The notes beneath the pieces are model-generated. The model saw only the letters and a list, made by a program, of their open reading frames with translations. It ran no database searches and was not told the DNA's origin. A program made the translations under genes and the position numbers. This document shows, piece after piece, positions 11,665 through 23,582 of a stretch of DNA of 64,000 nucleotides (positions are counted from its first letter, which is position 1; every line of letters starts with the position of its first letter). Origin of the DNA: Musa acuminata AAA Group (Eukaryota; Streptophyta; Magnoliopsida; Zingiberales; Musaceae); NCBI RefSeq assembly GCF_036884655.1, contig NC_088357.1:44541501-44605500 (forward strand), in the 5' to 3' direction.

Positions 11665-12727
11665 CTTCTCCTCCTCCACCTCCTTCTCCCTCTTATTCCT
11701 TCTCTCTCTTCTGCTTTGGTGCTCCATGGACTCTCTGCATACCTCCCTGATTCTGGAAACTGATAGATTCAATGGCAATCGATCTCAATTGCTTATTTCC
11801 TGCTTTCTTTGCCTGAGCTCAATTGGCATCACCATCAAAGCTGTATCTGTGGTTCCCTTCCTTTTCCATGTGAAGCAAAATATAGTCTCCTCTACACTTA
11901 CTGCTCTCTTGGAAACCCAACAGCCATTACAAATCTACTCAAAACACCATTAAACTTAGCACAGACAATGCTTATGGAAGAGTCCACATAGAAACTCAAA
12001 TTTCTTGCAGATTTTAAGGCCTTAAACTTGTTGAGAAAAGCGACTAACATAGTGGACACTGGCACACGATGAAATCATTTTAGATAATCTACCAAGGAAA
12101 TGGCTGCTAGCATTTTATTTCACCTCTCACCGCAAAAGCTTTAAAGGTCATTGTTCTGTTATGGATGTGTTGTGCCCTGGCGTGTAGGATAACACCAGTA
12201 TGTGGTACAGCGCTTGAAACAGCAGCCAATATTGTTGCTTGTTTGCAAGTGGCTTGCTGCACACAAAATCTCACCAAGACCTGACCTGATAGAGATGACA
12301 AAGGAGCCAGGTCTGGCTCATGATCCATGTCTAACCCAGTCTTATGCACTGTTCATAATTGTACTCTTCTCAAGCTGCAAATCCTGTTTCTGTAAGGAAG
12401 CATCATATGTAGAAGCAAAATACTGTGCTTGTTAATTGGTACTGGAGCTAAACAGAGGAAAGAATTCATATACCCATTTAAGAATTATTTGGATGATGGA
12501 ATCATTATTCATACAGTATGAAAACTATGTGTGATCTAAGAAAACAGCATGTTTCCTTTGTATCTAACTTTCTCACAAATCAGTTTACATCTCATTAAGT
12601 GCTTCGAAAACTCAACCCAGAAAAGAAAAGAAATTGGATTATATCTGTTTGAACTCGAGCTAAAATCTTGCAGAACCAGCAGTGATTGGGGACCTCAGCT
12701 TCCTTCGGTAGCTGTTCTTGGAAGTAC
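11665..12727. other. Spacer: 5' region of the zinc-finger gene and 3' region of DUF1218 gene 1
   Basis: Bases 11665-11760 hold a CT-rich run (GA-rich on the coding strand), likely 5' leader of the zinc-finger gene. No gene, RNA or repeat is seen in the remainder. Bases 12500-12727 are probably 3' UTR of the neighbouring DUF1218 gene. Confidence 0.5.
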
Positions 12728-13396
12728 TCAAGCATGGCTCTCTTGAGATCTGGTGTCCCTGTGAGCCTTCCCTTCTTTCCAGCTCGCAATGGCTGAAACA
12801 TAGTAGACGATGCAGAACAGCGAATGCACGAAGCACATGATTCCACCAATAAACAGGAAACGAGGATGAGCAAGCCCACAAGTCGGCCTTGACTCCGAAT
12901 TAGATATTGCTCCTATAATCAACATCGTCAATCCAACGATGACCACAATCCTGACCAATTTGATGAACATGAGACTCGTGCAAGTTCTTTCAGCTTTCCA
13001 GTGTAAGATGAGTGGTTTTGGATAGATACCATGAAAGGAGTAGAGTGGCTGCGGCCATTAGCTTGTTAGGCGAAGACCTCCGGAACCCATCCCCGGAGCA
13101 CGCACAGGGGCACCCACCGAGCACATTCGCGATGACATGCGACAGCGCGAGGAGCGCAGTTGCTGCCAGCCCCAACTTGTAGGCCTGGTGAACATGCTCC
13201 TTGCACTCGAGGAAGACGAGCCTCAGGTGCTTCCCCTGCGACAACAAGACTCGATGCTCAAAGTATGAATGACCAAGTAATTGAATCCCTGGAGTACCTT
13301 GCTTTGAGCCTCCTCGGCTTTTATTCCGAGCACACCGGCAACTACATCCATGACAACAATCAGCAGGCAGATGATTGCTCCTTCCATTCTGGCCAT
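12728..13396 (-). CDS. DUF1218 four-helix membrane protein (MWL-like), gene 1
   Basis: Three exons, 13396-13298, 13235-13030 and 12950-12728, give 175 residues. Exon 1 begins MARMEGAIICLLIVVMDVVA, a signal-anchor-like helix, and ends at EEAQSK before GTACTC. Exon 2 reads GKHLRLVFLECKEHVHQAYKLG, helix LAATALLALSHVIANVLGGC and helix LMAAATLLLSW. Exon 3, after TTGGTCAG, restores SWIVVIVGLTMLIIGAI and then PRFLFIGGIMCFVHSLFCIVYYVS. This four-helix pattern with the central GGC is typical of DUF1218 proteins. The Arabidopsis relatives MWL1 and MWL2 affect lignin and wall composition. It is followed by a second DUF1218 gene in tandem on the same strand, so local duplication is likely. Substrate or partner unknown. 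Confidence 0.9.
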
Positions 13397-14348
13397 GGGC
13401 GGCAGGCTCGAGCCCTCAGAGATGAGAAGAATGCAATGACTGATTAGATATGGGATTGCTCATGGTGAAAAGTAAAGAGAACTTAGCTGTGTAAAGATGC
13501 TTTCTTTCTCTGCCATGGTTCAACCTTTGCTTTGCTGTCTTTGGATTCGTTTCCATGGGGCATAAGGAAAGCTTGGTATCAACGCTCCCATCAATAAAAG
13601 CTAGCGTGCCGCAGACAGCCTTCGAGGATTCGAGCAAATATAGCGGTCACTAAGCTATCTACTGACAGCTACAGCAAAAAGAGCTTTCTGCCCTATTCTA
13701 CTTAAGAACAAGTTCAACGTTGACGACGGTTTGGTCGTTAATGTCAGACAGCCTTTCGTAAAGATTCTTGTAAGACTAATTATATATTTACAAAAATAAT
13801 TTTTTTATATATTTTTAAAAATTATATTAAAATTTTTATATTTATAAAAATAAAAATATTTAATTTTATCGATTCTACTATAAAAAAATATCGTAAGATT
13901 TATCATTAAACACGTATTGACTTTACCTCACTTTGATTTATCATTAGTAAAATCGACGACGTAAGCAAAAATTATAGAAATCATAATGTAACGTTTAAAA
14001 TTATACCTAATTACAAAATGTAATATATAATTAACCCATTCGTTTACCTAATTCAGCTCCTCATGATATACTCCGATGGAAAGTTCATTAATTCTTATTC
14101 GTTAATGTTTAATAAACGATTGATCGGACGGATATTTTAAAAAAATAAAATATAGTTCGACTTTGATTTCAAATTCAGTAAAATCAAAACTATCTAACTT
14201 GCATTATCAAACACAACCCAGTTTTGATGTCATATGATACAACAATAGTTTTGAGATCGGATCACACTTGAGAGAACGAGTCAAACGATGTAGCAACTCT
14301 TAAAGAGGAGTACTGCTCAAGCATTAGATCGGCTGTGCTCGCAGTGGC
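13397..14348. other. Spacer between the tandem DUF1218 genes
   Basis: Holds the likely promoter of gene 1, one AT-rich palindromic element (listed separately at 13774-14036) and about 300 bases that include the 3' region of gene 2. No further gene seen. Confidence 0.5.
13774..14036. mobile_element. AT-rich long-inverted-repeat element (MITE-like), copy 1
   Basis: Starts CTAATTATATATTT and ends ATATAATTAACC. The left arm (AAAAATTATATTAAAATTTT, then a TATTTATAAA run) follows the same order as the other copies, and the right end reads as its imperfect reverse complement. Noncoding. More degraded than the other copies. Confidence 0.55.
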
Positions 14349-16683
14349 CTAAATGTGGCCGATTACGCTAAGGGCTGCATGCACGAAGCAGAAGATTCCA
14401 CCATAGTACAGGACCTGATGTTTAGTGAACCCACAGGTAACTTTGGAACTTGCATTAGACATCGCTCCGGCGACCAGCAATCCGACTCCGATGATGAATG
14501 CGATCCTAATCAAGTTGATCAACATGAGGATTGGGTGAAAAATTCTTTCAAAGTGGAAAATAATAATGAAAATACATATAGAATTAGGATAAATCTAACA
14601 TTTTATTATGATTCATAAAGTTAGATACATATGGTGAAAGACAAAAAAATAAAATAAAAATCGAGTCATTTTCTCGAAAGTAGAGTATTTTTTTTACTCG
14701 ATACTCCATTTTATTTATTACTATTATTTTTTTTTGTCAATAGTAAACTGTTATAATGTTTTTTTAATAACGTTGCAATGTTTTTATTGAGATACTAAAT
14801 TTTTTTATTATAATTGACATTATATTATGTTTTCTCGGTTGTCATTACTCATAAACCGTCATGATACTATATTTCTAAGCTTATAGTTGGTTTGATTAAG
14901 GTTAAACGTTCATTCGAATTATTTATAATGTTTTCAAGTAGATTTTATAGTGTTTTCACTATCATATGAGGAAGAAGACAATGATGAGATAGAGGAATGC
15001 ATTGGCTATGAACAACAAGAATTAATGATAGAGAAATGAACCTAGAAAACCTCTGACATATAATTAGCATTTATAGAATAAACAAACTTTATTTTTCAAG
15101 TTTTTAATATATTTGAATTCCTTATCTTACAAGAATATTGGATCTGAAATTCAACTCAACTCCATTATTTTTCATTATGGCGAGTATTTTTCGCTTCTTC
15201 CTCATGTTTTTTTTCATGTTCATTTGTTCAAGTCGTTTTGCCTTATTGAACAAGATTATTCTTTTTTACAAACATAAGTGATGAAGGCGAAATTTGATTC
15301 GATAAAGTTTTTACTATCTAAGCTAAGCTAGCAAACACCTTCTTTGTCGTAGAGTGAAATTAGTGTTATTTCTTCCATCAAAGATTTTGATAGTAAATTA
15401 TAAAAATAGTAAATGTAAATTGTTTGATAATCTTTACCTAAATCTATGGAGAAAAACCATAAAATTATTCATCATGTCAAAATAAATAACAAAGTTTGTT
15501 TTGGGTTTAATCTCCACTCAAGCACAAATCTTTTTTGTATATTTTTTTATATAAATATTTAAAATATTATTTCATCTTAGTAGACTCAAAATGATTTATC
15601 AAGTCCTTCTAACAAGATTTAGGGATATACTAACTATTCATAGATTCTTAATTTATATGTTTCTTTTATTTTTTTTACAAAATTCTTTTCATACTTCGAA
15701 TTTATTAGCCATAAGAAATTTCTTCTATATATCCACTATAGTCATTAACAATTTATATTTAAGTGATGTTATCTCTAAAATTATTATAAATACCAATTTG
15801 AATTATCAAATAGTTTCTAGTATATTTTGATTTCATTTAACTCATTTACAGTGTTCTCAAGTAGGTTTTACAATACTTTTATTATGATAGCCAAAAAATT
15901 ATAACAAGCCAAAAAACTCTTAAGGGATAATTTAGATTTTTTTTAAATTAAAAGTATTATTTAGAAAAAAAATCAAAAGAAGATACAAATTGAAAGATAT
16001 CCAAAATATGAGTATTTTTAAAGTAGATCACAAAAAAATTATAATCATTGTATTTATTTCAAAGAAACAAAATTCAAGTGTCTATAAATATCAAAAATAA
16101 CTTTAAAATTATGTTAAGAATTATAATAGTTCAAAAAAATTCTAAACAAAAAATATTAAAACAAATCTGAGTTTATATTCTCTACTTATCTTTCCTTTTT
16201 GTTATTCATGTCCATCATCTTTCTTAGAAATTTTCAGAACATTCACTTTGGACTAAACAGTATAATTGCATCATAAGAAGGTTGGATTTAAATACCATGA
16301 AATGATTAGAGCAGCTTTAGACAATCCTCGCTGACAACACGAAGACCTATATGAGCAGAAACATGGGTGTATATGGGCGAGGGCATGAGCCAAAACGAGG
16401 AGTGCAGTTGCTGCGAGACCCAGTAAGTAAGCCTTATGAACAGGCTTCTTGCACTCCACGAATATGATTCTTACGTGCTTCGCCTGTGATAATAATACTC
16501 AATGTTACTCGAGCATACATGTCTAGAAACATGATCAAGTATTTGAAGTACTCTTGAGTTGATCTCAAGCAACATCGTTACCTTGCTTTGAGCGTCCTCG
16601 GCTTGCATTCCGAGTATACCAGCACCTACATCCAGGGCAATGATCAACAAGCATATGATTATTCCTTGCCATCTTGACGACAT
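14349..16683 (-). CDS. DUF1218 membrane protein, gene 2, with a long intron and short C terminus
   Basis: Three exons, 16683-16582, 16483-16296 and 14505-14349, give 148 residues. Exon 1 reads MSSRWQGIIICLLIIALDVG and ends EDAQSK before GTAACG. Exon 2 reads AKHVRIIFVECKKPVHKAYL, helix LGLAATALLVLAHALAHI, a cysteine-rich loop and AALIISW. Exon 3, after TTGATTAG, reads IRIAFIIGVGLLVAGAM and YYGGIFCFVHAALSVIGHI. Intron phases and the sequence before the last acceptor match gene 1, so exon 3 belongs here despite the 1.79 kb intron. The stop falls inside helix 4, so the polar tail of gene 1 is missing. The central GGC of the family is also absent. It could be a decaying paralogue; without transcript data I cannot say whether it is functional. 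Confidence 0.78.
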
Positions 16684-16754
16684 GACGACGGGCTGAAGAA
16701 TACAAGTGAGGAGGTGAGGAGGTGAAGAGAAGATGAGAAATGCAATGATAGTTA

Positions 16755-17032
16755 GGGTTAATTATAGATAATTCTTTATAATTAGTTATCTTTAGTATCT
16801 TGGTTCCTATACTATCAAATATTATATTGAGATTTCTATAGCAGTGTAGAAAATAAAATATTTAACCTCATTGCTTCAATAAAATCCTTCATTTTTAATT
16901 TTATGAAATTATTTTTTTAACCCTGTATAGGGATCTCAATGTCTCATTTTTATAAATATAAAGAATTCAATATAACTTTTGAAAGCGTAAAGACTAGGAT
17001 CGTAAAGATAGCGGGATAATATATAATTAATC
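16755..17032. mobile_element. AT-rich long-inverted-repeat element (MITE-like), copy 2
   Basis: Opens GGGTTAATTATAGATAATTC, continues with a TTAGTTATCTTTAGTATC run and closes ATATAATTAATCC, an imperfect reverse complement of the opening. It sits in the promoter region of DUF1218 gene 2. No coding capacity. Confidence 0.65.
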
Positions 17033-19348
17033 CGTTTATCCTTTTTAATAAAATAAAAAAAATACTTATATTGTATTGTTTAAATTATTATTAATATTAT
17101 TAGTTTTCTTCCATATATGGATTTTCTCTTGACGTGCGAAATATATTAATGCGAGACCATTGTTCCAAAAACCTGATACCCTAATTTTTCTCTATAACTA
17201 TATTGTACTAAAAATCAAACAATTTAATTTAGCAATCATGTCGAGTGGATATCTTTGAAAAATCTCAAAATCATACAAATAACCTCTATAATGAAAATTT
17301 TACAATGAAATTTCATATAGAATGAATATTCATAAAATAACTCAAGTTAGTTAGCTCTTCATGAAATTTATGTATGAAATAAAAACTCATGAATGGATAG
17401 AAACTATTTCATGATAACAATTCATATGCAGTAAATATATCATGAATCAGTCTCAAATAATAAAGCTTAGACATGCAAAACCATAAGTTGACATTCATAT
17501 ATAACATAGACAAAAGTTGAACATCCAACAGCGAGTGAAACTTACCGTTGGATGTGGAGAAATGTGGAGAAACTTAATCGTCTCCTACAGACGATGACCT
17601 CTGTCTACAACTCTCTTGTAATCAAATCCTTCTCGACAAATAATAAGAAGCAAATGGAGGTGTTTGTTGTTCAGATTAATATAGAGGATGAGGGAGAATC
17701 ATAATTAATGTGAGGAGATTTATTCCATATTAGTTTTTTTCTTAAATAGAAATATATTACGTTATTTTTTACTATAATATTTAAAAATAAAAAAAATAAT
17801 GACTTATGAGATATGTTCCATATCAATACATGAAAAAAAAGAAGAAGTAAATAATGATTGATGAGATGAGTTCTATATTTAGATTTTTACGCAAGAGAAA
17901 AATTACATAGGTTATCGAGTAGTAGATTCATCGCACACTTAGGATCCTCCTTATGGAAATATCTTTCCGCATTAGTACGTGTAAACATAAAGAATTTTCC
18001 AACAATTATTCTTTTAATTCAAATCTCTTAATTGATCTAATATTACTATATTTCATAATCAATCCGAACTTGAAACATGCCTAGTTAGCTTGAAATCCAA
18101 TGCACGCGATGATGTGACATCATAGATACATGCGCTTCAAATCCAAAAAAGAAATATGTTTCACCAATGTCTTAGCTTACGACTTATAAAAGGAGAGTAA
18201 TAAAATGAGAGCATATGTAGTTGTATACTCATCAAACTCTTTAAACTAGACTCGTTCCTTTGAGTTATCTATTGACTTGAACATTTGAGGGGTTATCCTA
18301 TACACATAATCAATATAGTTTTATAAGATCACTCGACTCAGAAGGAATATGTTATCACGAGAGGGAAGCAATTAGTTTAGCCATTGTAAAAGGGAATTCT
18401 AGTATCAAATATATATCATTTAGAAAACAGATGAGGTTATGTCAACTTAGCGACACTAAAATAGATCGAGTATTATTGTCCAAAAAAATAAAAAAAGAAT
18501 ATTAGTGACCTAGGACAACTAACACTCAATCTTTTTTGTAATAGAGGAAGGGAACTAAGTGAGGAAGGAAAATTTTACTAAGGTGAAGGATAAATGAGAA
18601 AATGCACTCTAAGGTGCAAATTCTTATGATAAAGATCTCACACCTTCATATGTCTTACATGTGAATTACATGTGAATGATAAAATTATACTATTCAAAAA
18701 CGAAATGTACACGCACACTTTTATAATGTGAGAAAAGAACTATTCATTTCATTGTTCTATATTCTCTGTACTTTATTACAATATTCTTCTCATGTACAAG
18801 AAAAGAGAAAAAAAAACATAAATAAGAAAGAAGTAACTATTTCAAATCAAATTTTATTTCCTTTTTATAGAAGATAACATTTTGAATTGGACCTGAAAAT
18901 AATATTTTCTTTTAATGGCAACCTTCCATCTTTATAAAGATAAATATTCACAATATCTTTAATCAAGTTTTATAATTTATAATGACAATCATACCTTATC
19001 ATATTTGCTTCTTTTTCTTTTATTCCTTGAGCAATCTAGGAAACTAGATTAAAATTATTCTGTATGTTGTCATTTGACAACTTATGATATATGTGAATTA
19101 ACCTCTAAGCTAATTAAATTTATTCAAACAAAAAAAAATAAATATAACCTATTATGTATTGTACGCTTTCGTTGCATATGAAGTCGTATTAAGTTTTTAT
19201 ATAATTGAAGTATGAATCAACCTTAATGATATAAAATTTTAATTAAACCAAAATATCTCATATCAAATCTGATGTAAGATAACTTATAGTGAATTTTTTT
19301 TATAGATGAAAAAAAAATAACAAAGAGATAATAAGAAAATAAAGTGTT
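17033..19348. other. AT-rich intergenic DNA, no gene seen
   Basis: All frames are short and no known repeat family is recognised. Composition is strongly A+T with many homopolymer runs. Confidence 0.55.
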
Positions 19349-19520
19349 CACTATCCTAAGCCCTTTTAATTGAACTAAATTAATTTTAATTTAATAAATA
19401 TCAATCTAATTGAATTCACTATCCTAAGCTCTTTCAATCAAACTAAATCAATTTTACTTTAAAAACTATCAATCCAATTGAGTTTACCATCCTAAGCCTT
19501 TAATTGGTTCAAACAAATTA
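19349..19520. repeat. 68-base tandem repeat, about 2.5 copies
   Basis: A unit beginning CACTATCCTAAGC recurs at 19349, 19417 and, as TACCATCCTAAGC, about 19485. The spacing is 68 bases, each unit continuing with an AATTGAACTAAATTAATTTTA-like segment. The third unit is partial and more diverged. Confidence 0.75.
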
Positions 19521-19925
19521 ATCAAACTAACCCAAAAACCTAATTTTACAAATAATATTAGTTTAATTTCACAATTATTATCGCATTGCCTAATTAGACC
19601 AAGATTCTAATTTGGTTTAATTGAATTATATCGATTTATTTGATAAATATATATTTTTAAAATTTATTTAAAATTATAAACCGATTAATTGAATCAAATT
19701 AATTAGTTTTGAATCGATTCGATTAGATAGATTCCAATCATTCCGGTTCAGACTAACTTCTTTAATCATATCAAACAAAAAAAAAATTCGTTTGCCTTTT
19801 AACGATTCGGTTCGAACTGGTTTGAACACTTTAGTACCAAGAAATACAAAATTATTAAGCTAGACATTATTTTTCGACATAGATAAATATTTTTCTCCAA
19901 ATATACTTTGAGAGTAAACAATATG

Positions 19926-20182
19926 ATCCGATTTGACACGATTTGACAAACAAACAACAATCAAGTTCATGTTGTTTAGTTGGCGGTTGGCCACGTAGGC
20001 CTATCCAGTCAATACGATTTGATGCCGATTTGATGCCACGTAGGCCTAACCAGTCAAACAAACAAAGTTAATACGATTTGATGCCGATTTGATGCCACGT
20101 AGGCCTATCCAGACAGACAAACAAACAAACAACAATCAACAAACACGATTTGATGCCACGTAGGCCTATCCAGTCAATACGA
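19926..20182. repeat. Tandem repeat built on CCACGTAGGCCTATCCAG
   Basis: Four copies of CCACGTAGGCCTA(T/A)CCAG, near 19991, 20037, 20096 and 20157, are interleaved with ACGATTTGATGCC and ACAAACAAACAACAATCAA words. Spacing is irregular (about 46, 59 and 61 bases). Each unit carries an ACGT core and the AGGCCT palindrome. Confidence 0.75.
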
Positions 20183-20843
20183 TAATAATATGATATCACT
20201 TAAAGTGTGTCCAATTAATATGACATCCAAAATGCATGATTCTCTATCGATAACTTAGCTTAGGAGGGTGTCTAGCGGCCTCTCTACGTATACACTCGCT
20301 TGTAACTCTTCTAACTATACTCGATATCTTGAGCTTTCTGTCAGACTCAAGCATCAAATGGGGGTTTTCTGAGCTTACTCCAACATAGTTCTACAGAATA
20401 CTGCTGCCAAGGAGTGAGATGCGGCTGAGCATAAGCTCCGGCATCTCAAAGGGGTATCAGCTTTCAAACATGATAACATTCGGAAAATGTACAAAGTCGA
20501 ATCAACTTCGTCATGTTGATGATTATTCATGACACTAACATGACCTTTCATGGTAGCCGCTAATTCCCACTTCCTCTCTTTCAGATGGCATCCCGGAATC
20601 AAGCATCATAGATAGCCACCTCTGTCTGCCGGTCGTGTGCTACCACCAAAGAGCTCAAAGTCACCCAACCAAATGAGAAAGTGTACGTGAAAGCCTGCAG
20701 ATTTGTCTCAGAATCTAACCTCTGCATTTGGTGCATGTGAAAGTTATGGTGGATAAGCATGGCACAGAAAGAAGCAGCAGCTTTCCCTGAAGCAATTCAG
20801 GAGGAATCTGACCTCTGCTTTCCTAAGAGGCAGCTTAATCTCT
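20183..20843. other. Upstream region of the small heat-shock gene
   Basis: No convincing gene. A 75-residue minus-strand frame at 20375-20602 matches no family that I know. A short near-duplicate, GAATCT(A/G)ACCTCTGC, occurs near 20711 and 20804. I see no clean heat-shock element (alternating nGAAn units), only loose TTC/GAA words near 20783-20797. Confidence 0.4.
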
Positions 20844-20850
20844 TATAAAA
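20844..20850 (+). promoter_or_regulatory. TATA box of the class VI small heat-shock gene
   Basis: TATAAAA lies 43 bases before the ATG at 20893, a spacing that leaves a very short 5' leader. Confidence 0.6.
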
Positions 20851-20892
20851 GGAGAGACAACGTCGTCATCTCCCCTAAACACAGATTCGCAA

Positions 20893-21639
20893 ATGCCAGC
20901 GCGAAGGGTGATAGAGATCGGACCAGCCGATCAGAACTCTCATAAATGGAGAGTCCCTTTCACTGAAGACGCCTTCCATTCTTTCATCGTCCACGGCGGG
21001 GTTGCTGCGCGAAATGTCTTCGGTGAAGGATCACTCTTCAGCCCGCTACTGTTCGGGAAGTTCTTTGATCCGGCTGATGCCTTCCCTCTATGGGAGTTTG
21101 AATCGGACGCATTGCTCTCGGGACTTCGGCACGCCTCCAAGAGCACTGTTGACTGGTCCGCAACGAATGCAGACTACCTGCTGAAAGCGGAGTTACCAGG
21201 TATTCTTCTCTCCTTGTTCATCTGTACATGTATGATGATAACCTTCTCCAAAAACTTCTCTACTTGAAGATTGACAGAGGCCAAACCAAGCATTCAGATG
21301 CCTCCGATCCGTCTAAATGTTCATGAATCTGATTAAGCATTACAATATCTTAAGAGCCTCATGTTTTTTTCAGTTGGTGCAAGAAAATGTGATGTGGATG
21401 TATGCAACCTGAAGGAAATGGTGGTCGAGATCAGTGGGCAGTGGAGAGGGCGAGAAACTGATCCAAAGGACTGGAAAAATGGCCGCTGGTGGGAGTATGG
21501 ATTTGCTAGGCGTCTCGAGCTGCCCGAAGATGCAAACTGGACAAAGATGGAAGCTTACATCACTGATGATATCTTTCTTGAGATAAGAATTCCAAAGAAT
21601 AGTTCAGACATCGACCTGCAGCAAATGCAGGCTGTGTAA
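20893..21639 (+). CDS. Class VI small heat-shock protein (alpha-crystallin domain)
   Basis: Exons 20893-21199 and 21374-21639 give 190 residues. The join, CCAG before GTATTC and TTTTTTTCAG before TTGGTG, reads AELP-VGARKCDVDVC. The N-terminal part contains FGEGSLFSPLLFGKFFDPADAFPLWEFE. The alpha-crystallin domain starts near residue 88 (VDWSATNADYLLKAELP). It includes VVEISGQWRGRE and GRWWEYGFARRLELPEDA and ends with the I-x-I-like FLEIRIPK. Length and the acidic spacer after ISGQW fit the plant 21.7 kDa class VI proteins (At5g54660 type). These are ATP-independent holdases, probably cytosolic or nuclear; no transit peptide is evident. A conserved-position intron in the domain and a short TATA-led promoter support a real gene. 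Confidence 0.92.
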
Positions 21640-22405
21640 GCCAAGGAATCAGAATCTGTATGAACAGCATCAGTTCCGACAAAAACAGAGAAGAAGACAT
21701 GATATCAGAATCAGAAAAGGTGCAAAAGTTAGATATAAGATTAGATGCTTTCCTTCCTCTTGGATACAAGGCATGATGCTTGTGATAAATTTAGACAACA
21801 AGCATAAAGTAAAAGTAAGTTATTCTCTATTTTCCATGTAGCACAATTTTGATTTATCACATAAATATGAAGTATGTCTAAAGCTTTGGACACAGATTTA
21901 TAGATATCTTCAACATGAGCTCTGTCAAGTTTCATTCAGACAGTCTCATCAGCATGATGTTTATAGGGAAGCTGAATCAAAGGTGATCAGATAAGAAGGC
22001 TCTGAGTTTTTCAAGGACCACACTGTAATCAACTGGATGGAAGGATACAAACAATGTAAAGGAGTACCTTAAAATAGAAAAAATTATATACAAAATCATC
22101 AATTCAAACCGGAAATGATTTCGGTTCAGGAACCACCGATTTAATAACCGTAACCGAACCGCGCAGGTCGGGTTCCAGTCTAGTTTGAAATCGATGAATC
22201 GTCGGACCAGTTCAATTTTCGAATGGAACTATGATCTACTTCGAAGTTAAGAATGTTTGAAGGCAGTCAAAATTCTCATCAATAACTGCTGCCTCATCTG
22301 ATTTGGTCTTACTGCAGTTTTCATCATTTGGAATCTCAATTTTCTCTAAGTTACACCCATCAGTGGTTTATAAAAAGGATTATAGCACAACCACATTCTT
22401 ACCCT
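21640..22405. other. Spacer between convergent HSP and PsbQ genes
   Basis: Contains the 3' UTRs of both genes. Bases 22095-22215 carry words such as CCGGAAATGATTTCGGTTCAGG and AACCGTAACCGAACCG, a repetitive-looking stretch of unknown class. No gene seen. Confidence 0.5.
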
Positions 22406-23414
22406 CTAGCCTATCTTTGCAAGAACATCATCGAGGAGAGATTTGGTTGTTGCATAGTACTTTTCAGCTTGTGGGGTGCTCTTGATCTTTGCAGCATGAT
22501 CAAGCTGTCGACAGATTGAAGTGAGGACAATTTAGATAGGACTTAATATCGTGAATTGACATGATCATGAAAGCTGAAGCACTAACCTCATCAATTGCAG
22601 CAAACAGCTTTCCAGTGAGTTCCTTAAGTGTCTTCTTCTCCTCCTTTGGTTTAGCGGAGATGATGGTATTGAGGTCGAAACGGAGGTATCCTGCCTTGAG
22701 GCGGAGGTCATTCATAACATACAGCCATTCCTTCTTATCAATCAGCTGCTTCACATTTAGAATGTCCTTGGCTGACTCCTTCGCCCTCGCTGCAGCTTCC
22801 GACGGAGGTAGTGGTTGCAGATAGAATCTCTGGTTCAGTGGAAGCTGAAGATCTCTTGGCTGATCGGAATTTAAGGTCCCAGCTATCGGCAGTAGAAAGT
22901 AAATGCAACAAGCAATTTTAGTTCTACTCTTTCGGAAGAGATTTAAGATCATAATTTACCATGTATTCATTTAGGATATGTAAGAAGAATCAATATGAAG
23001 ACATAGCTGTGAAGTAAACACCCAATTCCAGAGTAAGTATTTCAAGGGAACAGTATCCACAGGGGTCCGAATACGGTAATGATGCGAGGAATGGACAGAG
23101 AACTTACGGAGGCCGCCGGAGGGCGGGGGAGGCGGGCCGACCTTGATGGATTTGGCATCGGCGAGCACGGCCTTGACGAAGGATCCGCCGGCGAGCCCGG
23201 TGGCCACGATACCAAGCACAGCGCGGCGGCTGCTATGGGCGGCGGAGGAATCACCCTCGGTCGCAGCCTGCTGCTGGGCTCGGACGGCAAGCCCGGGCCG
23301 GGCGACGGCCACGCGGTTGGAGCGGGGAACGGCGAGCCTGCTTGAGCCGCCGAGCTGAAGGCTCCCTTCGAGCAATGCCTGGGACAAGCCGCGTAAGCCT
23401 GCCATGGAAGCCAT
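22406..23414 (-). CDS. PSBQ: Oxygen-evolving enhancer protein 3 (PsbQ), chloroplast thylakoid lumen
   Basis: Exons 23414-23108, 22882-22587 and 22504-22406 give 233 residues. Exon 1 holds a stromal transit peptide and then a lumenal signal: twin arginines at residues 63-64 (SSRRAVLG), hydrophobic [18 protein letters not shown] and probable cleavage after Ala85. This suggests the Tat route. The mature part reads [20 protein letters not shown] across the first intron. It continues with [39 protein letters not shown], then [20 protein letters not shown] and ends DDVLAKIG. PsbQ is an extrinsic photosystem II subunit that helps retain calcium and chloride at the manganese cluster. Length is normal for the family. 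A decayed duplicate of exon 1 lies at 33561-33846. Confidence 0.95.
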
Positions 23415-23582
23415 CGCTTGTGCCGTCTCTCTCTATCTCTTTCTCGAGTTGGAGAGGGGGCGTCGCGTTTATCTTATCTCGTCGTCCAGGCTTTGGATAA
23501 GTTCTTAGCCAGTAGTTGATTGACACGTGCGCCACTCGTCGTATTGTCTCTTCTTGCGCTGGATTTGGTGGCTGTAGGGAGA

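Noticed and set aside
14355..14618. 87-codon plus-strand frame with an acidic DSDDECDPNQVDQHEDW run
   Set aside because: It is antisense to exon 3 of DUF1218 gene 2, whose helices explain the sequence.
20375..20602. 75-codon minus-strand frame upstream of the HSP gene, considered as a small gene or microRNA precursor
   Set aside because: No homology that I recognise, no microRNA sequence that I know, and no obvious hairpin by eye.
20783..20797. TTC/GAA words considered as a heat-shock element
   Set aside because: Spacing between TTC and GAA is three bases, not two, so the alternating nGAAn pattern is not met.
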